Assembly (NCBI GenBank): GCA_034698045.1
Contig: JAQGAU010000664.1
Location: 1 to 25,082, forward strand
Direction: 5' to 3'
Source of the DNA: Paramacrobiotus richtersi
Lineage: Eukaryota > Tardigrada > Eutardigrada > Parachela > Macrobiotidae
DNA: 25,082 nucleotides
Below the pieces are notes generated by a model. It did no database searches and was not told the origin of the DNA. It saw nothing but the letters and a program-made list of their open reading frames with translations. Position numbers and translations under genes: made by a program. Positions 20,943 to 25,082 of this stretch are shown here, in pieces (positions within the stretch are counted from its first letter, which is position 1; every line of letters starts with the position of its first letter).

Positions 20943-21510
20943 TTACGACCGCTGATTAACGACGTGCGCATAAAACTCATACCGATTCGGATACTGGTTG
21001 TGGCACACGGCGCACCGGTATGGCTGGTTCTTGGAATGGAGCATTTTGTGGAGTAAGTACATGACATTGTCCGGATAGACAATCAGACAATACGGGCACT
21101 TGTGCTCGGTATCCCCCTCGGCCGATATTGCCCCACTGGCTGCATTGCTGACCGCGGCGTTTCCGTTCCCCAGGCCGTTGGCGGATGGGGGCGTGGGTCC
21201 GTTGGCCGTCGGTTTGGAGCGCGGCTGCACGACGGTGTTGGCGCGAGTAGGCGGGGTGGGTACGTTGTTGACGGTGAGGTCTTCGGGATGGTGGGCCTGG
21301 CGGTCGCGGTGGGAATGGGACATGACCTCCTCGAGCATCGGAGCGTAGTGGTTCTCCGAGTTGCCGTTGTGGGTTTCTTCCGGGTATGGGTACTCGCGCT
21401 TCGGCCCACGAGGCGGGTTCTCCACACCGGCGGCGGCGGCGGCCTGGCCGGAGTGGTTGTCGGGACTGGTGGCCATGCGCATTAAGGCTTTGGATTTCCG
21501 CTTGCTGCTG
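20943..21510 (-). CDS. Terminal exon with Ikaros-type zinc-finger pair
   Basis: The frame opens after TGA at 21513-21515. Acceptor candidates give exon starts at 21510 or 21487; only 21487 matches the upstream phase. The sequence starts SSKRKSKAL, continues through a low-complexity linker, and ends with finger 1, C-x2-C-x12-H-x3-H (HKCPYCLIVYPDNVMYLLH), and finger 2, C-x2-C-x12-H (YRCAVCHNQYPNRYEFYAH). The VMY and RYEF signatures are those of the Ikaros family's last two fingers. The second His of finger 2, normally six residues after the first, is Ser, followed by the stop. Confidence 0.8.
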
Positions 21511-22737
21511 CTTCATGAAAAACGAAGGATAGTGGTCAGCTTTATAGTACGAGCGACCCGTTTATGTGCGAATTTAACACGGCGATCAACTGAAATCTAC
21601 CAAGATACTGGGACCAATGGGTTGGACCGAAAGTTGTTCATGGTCGATTACAACTCTTATTACTAGTCGATCCGTGCAACGGATAGTGTGCACCGAGCTC
21701 GAAATAAAACCGCCGCCTAGGCGGGAAATGTCTATGGCCTGTCGGATGTTCCGTTACGGTTTTGAGCGGCGAAAAATTTTGTCGATCGTCTATCGCATAC
21801 GAGTATCATCTCGCTTCGCTCGGTGCACATTATTATAACACAAGAGTAGACAACCCATGGGGCAGCAGTGGCGGTAGGACATTACGTCGGTAACTAGATA
21901 AAGTAAAAGTTTGTTATGTTATCCTTACCGGTAGCAGCGTGCAACGGCATTCCCGCCATGTCCACATTCGTGGCCGCAGCGGCAGCCGCCATAGCTTGAG
22001 CAGCAGCAGCCGCAACCGATGCACTACTGGTCCCACTGGCCGCTCCAATCATCGTCTTCGGAAACAAGGCGTACGCCAGTTTAGACTTCTCCGGGTAGGT
22101 TCCATACCCTCCAGAACGGTCCTCCGCCGCCCCATCTGCTCCGCCGTTCCGGGCATACCCATTTAAATCCTCCGTGCCACCTGGCCTGTCTAGTAATGCA
22201 ACGACAGCAACGATACATACTGCACCGGACGCGACCGAGCCGAGCCGTTGGGCTTCCCCGCCAACGCGGCTGCCAGATTCCCCGTTTCTTCTTCGTAGTG
22301 CCCGCTGCGCTTCAGCGCCCCGTTCAGCTTGAAATGTGCAATTCAGTGGCCTGTGGGGCTCGTTAGTCTCCCGTTCCAGCAGACTGTATGGCTCGTACTC
22401 CCGGGTCTTAGCCGGTACCTCGTTATAGGCCGGCCTGGCCGGGTGCTGCTGGGGACGGGTGCGCCTCAAATTCGTTATCGGGAGCGTAGGGGGCCATGTA
22501 CATGGAGATGGGCCCACCGGATGCGGAATCCTGGTAATGGGAGTTCTTGTAGGGATCAGGGATGGGATGTGGCTAGATGCCATATATCGCGCCCGATGGT
22601 GGTGGCACTGAAGGAGCAATAATGGCAAGTAGTTCGTGAAGGTTGACGTCGTGGTCACGGGTTACCGGGTGGCAAAGGTCATTTTCCTTGTCGAAGACTT
22701 GGTGACAGAAGTAACATTCCATCCATAAAGCACGCAT
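20943..22737 (-). CDS. Ikaros/Hunchback-type C2H2 zinc-finger protein, fragmented reading frame
   Basis: Coding segments on the minus strand, 5' to 3': 22737-22423, about 22430-22331, 22327-22221, 22185-21929, and a terminal exon ending at TAA 20943-20945. The last exon carries a C-terminal zinc-finger pair typical of Ikaros and Hunchback proteins, where the pair mediates dimerisation and other fingers bind DNA. Here no classical DNA-binding finger array is visible upstream, only a possible CYFCH motif near the start and long Ala/Gly/Pro-rich stretches. Likely a nuclear regulator by family. The segments are in different frames. One junction fits a 35-nt intron (22220-22186); others need a 36-nt intron, an indel or undetected splicing. 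The phase of 21929 (1) does not match the best acceptor of the last exon. A pseudogene or sequence errors remain possible. Confidence 0.6.
21929..22185 (-). CDS. Ala/Gly-rich exon of the zinc-finger gene
   Basis: The acceptor actagacag supplies G to complete Gln. The exon reads PGGTEDLNGYARNGG, then YGTYPEKSKLAYALFPKTM, then a poly-Ala stretch, and ends MPLHAAT at a strong donor ACCG|GTAAGG (phase 1). No domain is recognised; such stretches are common in transcription-factor linkers. Confidence 0.6.
22221..22327 (-). CDS. Short exon or segment of the zinc-finger gene
   Basis: The frame reads LNGALKRSGHYEEETGNLAA, then ALAGKPNGSARSRPVQ, and ends at a donor-like GTATGT at 22220. It is closed upstream by TGA (before GCACATTTCAAG) and downstream by TAG, so it must be spliced or frameshifted at both ends. 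A possible acceptor is catttcaag just before 22327. Confidence 0.5.
22331..22430 (-). CDS. Frame-shifted coding-like segment of the zinc-finger gene
   Basis: The segment reads AYNEVPAKTREYEPYSLLER and then ETNEPH. It lies +1 relative to the segment before it and needs another +1 to enter the next. It may be true coding sequence displaced by indels, or partly an intron from GAG|GTACCGG (22418) to catttcaag (22328), 91 nt, which would join the neighbours in phase. Confidence 0.35.
22423..22737 (-). CDS. 5' segment of the zinc-finger gene with an in-frame TAG
   Basis: ATG at 22737 opens MRALWMECYFCHQVFDKEND, then a His-rich stretch (CHPVTRDHDVNLHELLAII), then a Pro-rich stretch to TAG at 22573-22575. 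The same frame continues with strong coding character (PHPIPDPYKNSHYQDSASGG, then PISMYMAPYAPDNEFEAHPS) to TAA at 22423. A 36-nt in-phase intron GTGCCA...ATCTAG (22608-22573) would remove the TAG. CYFCH with later His could be a zinc site but fits no family I know. It may instead be a further exon of the upstream B-box gene. Confidence 0.5.
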
Positions 22738-22761
22738 CTTTGTAATTATAAGGTCTCTGTT

Positions 22762-22767
22762 TTTATT
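22762..22767 (-). promoter_or_regulatory. Candidate polyadenylation signal AATAAA
   Basis: tttatt on the plus strand gives AATAAA on the minus strand, 29 bases after the TAA of the B-box protein and 24 bases before the ATG of the next block. It supports, but does not prove, that the upstream gene ends here. Confidence 0.45.
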
Positions 22768-22800
22768 CAGGTAATTACAAGGTAATTATCAGGTAATTAC
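22768..22800. repeat. 11-bp tandem repeat, three copies
   Basis: caggtaattac, aaggtaattat, caggtaattac. It overlaps the stop codon of the minus-strand B-box gene. A partial related unit (tgtaattataagg) lies at 22741-22753. Confidence 0.85.
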
Positions 22801-25082
22801 ACTTTCAGGACTTCACGAGGATCGTAATCGGCATGCACTCTAGGCACCCAATCGCGGAAGATCTTTTCGACTACTTCGTTGATTTTCTTCGGCTTGCCTA
22901 GGTATTCGCACAGCTGCATCAGTCCATGAAGTTGCCATGGGACCATGCGGGGATATTCCACTGTCCACAGGTACTCCCAGGTATTGATGTGCATCAGACG
23001 AGCTGCCAGGACCATCAGCATCACTTTGCGTGTCTCGCTCTGTTGTTTGTCGGTCATTACACCCATATTGTTGAGGTCAAATATCTGCCATGCTGCTCGG
23101 CCCGCAATAAACTCGTGAAGAGGATGAGCGTCCGGTAACACAAACATGCCGATATGGACCATTATGTTGCCGTGCCCAGGAAAATCCAATTGAGATAGTG
23201 TTTCATGGGTCAATCCGTGTAACGGCTCTCGAAGTCGTTCCGGTGCAAACTCAGTCGCAAACCCATTTGGTCGTTTCCTCTCGTATAGACATTTCGGCTT
23301 CTTCAGGTAATCCGCAATCTTCTGGTCATATGTCGCCATCGCCAATCGTGTGTATGCACAGGTATGCACAAGCACGTGATGAAGTTTCAACATCATAGCG
23401 AAGACAAAATTGCGGTCTTTTGCGTCGATGAGACCAAGAAGGGTACTGATTCGCATGGATTCCATGAAGACCGTCTGGAACTGGAAGTTGATTCCAAACT
23501 GAATAGCAGTTTCCGAAAACTCGGAAAACTGAGGTGTTTCGGGGTGTTTCGACGTATCGATCGGTAGAAATCCATGAGCATCGAAGTCGGGCACTGTGTA
23601 CGCCGGTGCAGCATCCGGTAACTCTCCAGGAGCGGGATTTTGCTCCAGAGGTACGTCGTCTGCTAAGCGTTCATGTGTGGTCTGTGACGGGATGTTGTCA
23701 CCCATCACAACATTACGCCTATGCACAGCTGATCCCTCGGGGACGATAATTTTGGACGGTACCGCATAAGGTCGGTTTGGTGATGGAGCTCGCTCGACTG
23801 GTCTGAATCCGTATTTCAGGCATCCGTCGAACGGCTTTGGCGGAACGTAACCGATATCAGCCGATGTAGACTGATGGTCATCGCCAATGGTCTTCCGGTT
23901 CTTGTCCGGTGAACGGGGGCGAGTCGAACCGGTACTACCACGCGAGGGGGGTTTTCCCTGCGGCGGTGCACGCTGGTTCTGGGGTTTTGATGTCCCACGA
24001 CTGTCCCGTTTGTTGCTGTTTCCACTGCGACTATCCGGTTGTCGGGATGACGAGGACGCAGATTTCTCACCTGAGCGTGTTTTGCTCGGTGTTGAAGACT
24101 GTTGGGTCGGGTGGACCACCACTGCCAAGCGGATTTTGCTTGGGGTAGTGATCTCCTCCGACGGTAACTTTTTAGGCTCTGGCGGTGGACGAACTCTCCG
24201 CCATTGACTCGTTGAATGTGCCATCTGCATCTGGTATCCGTGGGCTGCAGTGATTTGCGCCTGGTTCTCTCCCGTCATCGTCGAAGAGTTCCATAGCTGT
24301 GGGCGGGTAGCTTCGGCATACGCGGCGGGATTCCCGTGTAGGGCATGGTCCACGTACGTTGGAAGCCATTCCTCGCAAGTTGCACACAGCTCCTGGATGC
24401 AGTCAACGCACTTCATCCGGTCATTCGTCGTGCATTTGTCACACGACGAATTCTGCTGTTCGTAGTATGATCGATCCCGCGACATTGTGATTTGGATTTT
24501 GAATACACAACGTCCTAGCTTAACACACCTGAAAAGACAACAAAAACATCCCAAGGATAACTGGGTGTTCCACACAGACTTCGCGGGTTTTGCAAAGCTG
24601 TGTAGACTGGGCTGCGCGTAGTAATTCTCGGATTTTGAGAAAACTATGTGTTGTGTGTTTTTGTGCAGCTGTTCTCCATCCATCGGTGGTATTGTCTCCC
24701 AGTCGGGATTGACTCGATATGCATCGTCGATCATCTCGATGTGGTTTGATTCTTGGAGACTCTCCAATGCTTGGTTAACAAACATCAGCACGTCGTAATG
24801 CATGCCAATGCCTGGTCTCATCTCTCTGATGTAGTTGATGATTTCTACCCGTGTTGACGGTTCTGGATTCATCATCTCGTAGATGGCATGAAAAACCGCG
24901 TTGTTCCAGAATCCTGGGGCTTCTATATCAAGGGCCGGTATGCTGGACTCCCGTAGACGTTCTGGTCGTACCCATCGGGGTTCTTCCTGATAGTAATACA
25001 CGCTAACCATGAATGCCTCCGCAGCCGCCTCCTGCATTGCAAGGTCGAACTGGTCCCGGGTAATACACCGTAAAGTGGCATA
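22797..25082 (-). CDS. B-box-like zinc-binding protein with N-terminal winged-helix-like segment; 5' end beyond window
   Basis: The frame is open from the right edge to TAA at 22797-22799; the first Met inside is at 25037 (746 codons from there), but 15 more codons precede it without a stop. Numbered from that Met: 42-110 resembles a winged helix of linker-histone H15 type (NYIREMRPGIG, FVNQALESLQESNHIEMIDD). Residues 199-234 form C-x2-C-x7-C-x2-C-x4-C-x2-C-x9-H-x2-H (CDKCTTNDRMKC, VDCIQELCATCEE), close to the TRIM B-box 1 pattern. About 240-480 is Ser/Pro/Arg-rich and probably disordered. The C-terminal 250 residues are helical and unrecognised. A good splice acceptor at 24531-24529 precedes MSRDRS (Met 185, ATG at 24485), so residues of about 131-184 may be intron or 5' UTR and the two halves may be separate transcripts. 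Likely nuclear or cytoplasmic regulator; function unknown. Confidence 0.75.
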   Translation of the reverse strand, partial: YATLRCITRDQFDLAMQEAAAEAFMVSVYYYQEEPRWVRPERLRESSIPALDIEAPGFWNNAVFHAIYEMMNPEPSTRVEIINYIREMRPGIGMHYDVLMFVNQALESLQESNHIEMIDDAYRVNPDWETIPPMDGEQLHKNTQHIVFSKSENYYAQPSLHSFAKPAKSVWNTQLSLGCFCCLFRCVKLGRCVFKIQITMSRDRSYYEQQNSSCDKCTTNDRMKCVDCIQELCATCEEWLPTYVDHALHGNPAAYAEATRPQLWNSSTMTGENQAQITAAHGYQMQMAHSTSQWRRVRPPPEPKKLPSEEITTPSKIRLAVVVHPTQQSSTPSKTRSGEKSASSSSRQPDSRSGNSNKRDSRGTSKPQNQRAPPQGKPPSRGSTGSTRPRSPDKNRKTIGDDHQSTSADIGYVPPKPFDGCLKYGFRPVERAPSPNRPYAVPSKIIVPEGSAVHRRNVVMGDNIPSQTTHERLADDVPLEQNPAPGELPDAAPAYTVPDFDAHGFLPIDTSKHPETPQFSEFSETAIQFGINFQFQTVFMESMRISTLLGLIDAKDRNFVFAMMLKLHHVLVHTCAYTRLAMATYDQKIADYLKKPKCLYERKRPNGFATEFAPERLREPLHGLTHETLSQLDFPGHGNIMVHIGMFVLPDAHPLHEFIAGRAAWQIFDLNNMGVMTDKQQSETRKVMLMVLAARLMHINTWEYLWTVEYPRMVPWQLHGLMQLCEYLGKPKKINEVVEKIFRDWVPRVHADYDPREVLKV
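24485..24540 (-). promoter_or_regulatory. Internal splice acceptor and alternative start
   Basis: On the minus strand, ttgttgtcttttcag (ending 24529) is a strong polypyrimidine acceptor, followed 43 bases later by acaATGtcg (ATG 24485-24483) in the same frame. The peptide across it (LGCFCCLFRCVKLGRC) looks like translated intron or UTR rather than protein. Confidence 0.55.

Noticed and set aside
21083-21516. Long ORFs in all frames opposite and over the zinc-finger exon
   Set aside because: GC-rich Ala/Gly/Pro coding sequence keeps other frames open; only the frame with the C2H2 pair has a domain.
22417-22454. 22-nt intron (GTCCCC...GGCCAG) explaining one frame change in the zinc-finger gene
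   Set aside because: Phase would fit, but the donor is not consensus-like and the length is too short for animal splicing; an indel or the alternative 91-nt intron is more likely.
23816-24207. Plus- and minus-strand ORFs within the B-box gene
   Set aside because: Shadows of the Ser/Pro/Arg-rich linker of the 22797-25082 minus-strand frame.

Overview
The window looks like nuclear DNA of an invertebrate animal. Genes are split by GT-AG introns, the modules found are metazoan extracellular or regulatory ones (LDL-receptor class A, EGF and YWTD repeats, an XK-related membrane protein, an Ikaros/Hunchback-type zinc-finger pair, a B-box-like zinc site), and the intergenic DNA holds foldback elements and a SINE-like sequence. 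There is no prokaryotic operon, phage, CRISPR or rRNA signal. I cannot name the phylum from sequence alone.

Layout, left to right. 1-1656: no gene seen. 1657-6260 (+): a split gene whose first two readable exons look like an XK-related (XKR/CED-8 type) multipass membrane protein. A phase-compatible third exon adds a long Cys-rich tail that I do not recognise. The large intron holds a foldback inverted repeat. 6261-14212: about 8 kb without a convincing multi-exon gene. It carries a 12-bp minisatellite, a large imperfect inverted repeat, several short hairpins, one small unknown minus-strand ORF (13160-13570) and a decayed second copy of that ORF's 5' part at 10046-10154.

14213-20032 (+): the best-supported gene, an LDL-receptor-related protein (LRP) reconstructed in 12 exons of about 1,020 codons with matching phases at every junction. 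Module order is LDLa cluster, EGF, Ca-EGF, YWTD propeller, EGF, YWTD propeller, EGF, LDLa cluster, then a stop with no membrane anchor. This is the order of the amino-terminal part of LRP1/megalin-type receptors. One intron contains a tRNA-derived SINE-like element next to a near-perfect hairpin element. 20033-20942: a duplicated segment of about 110 bp and a GA microsatellite.

20943-25082 (-): two closely spaced minus-strand coding blocks. The upstream one (runs off the right edge; stop at 22797-22799) has a winged-helix-like segment, a B-box-like zinc site, a long basic disordered stretch and a helical C-terminal region. Only 59 bases after its stop, a second block starts at 22737 and ends in an Ikaros/Hunchback-type zinc-finger pair at 20943. 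Its reading frame changes several times over about 500 bp, implying either ultra-short introns (35-36 nt) or indels in the sequence. The two blocks may be one gene, an operon-like pair, or independent neighbours. Both look like nuclear regulators.
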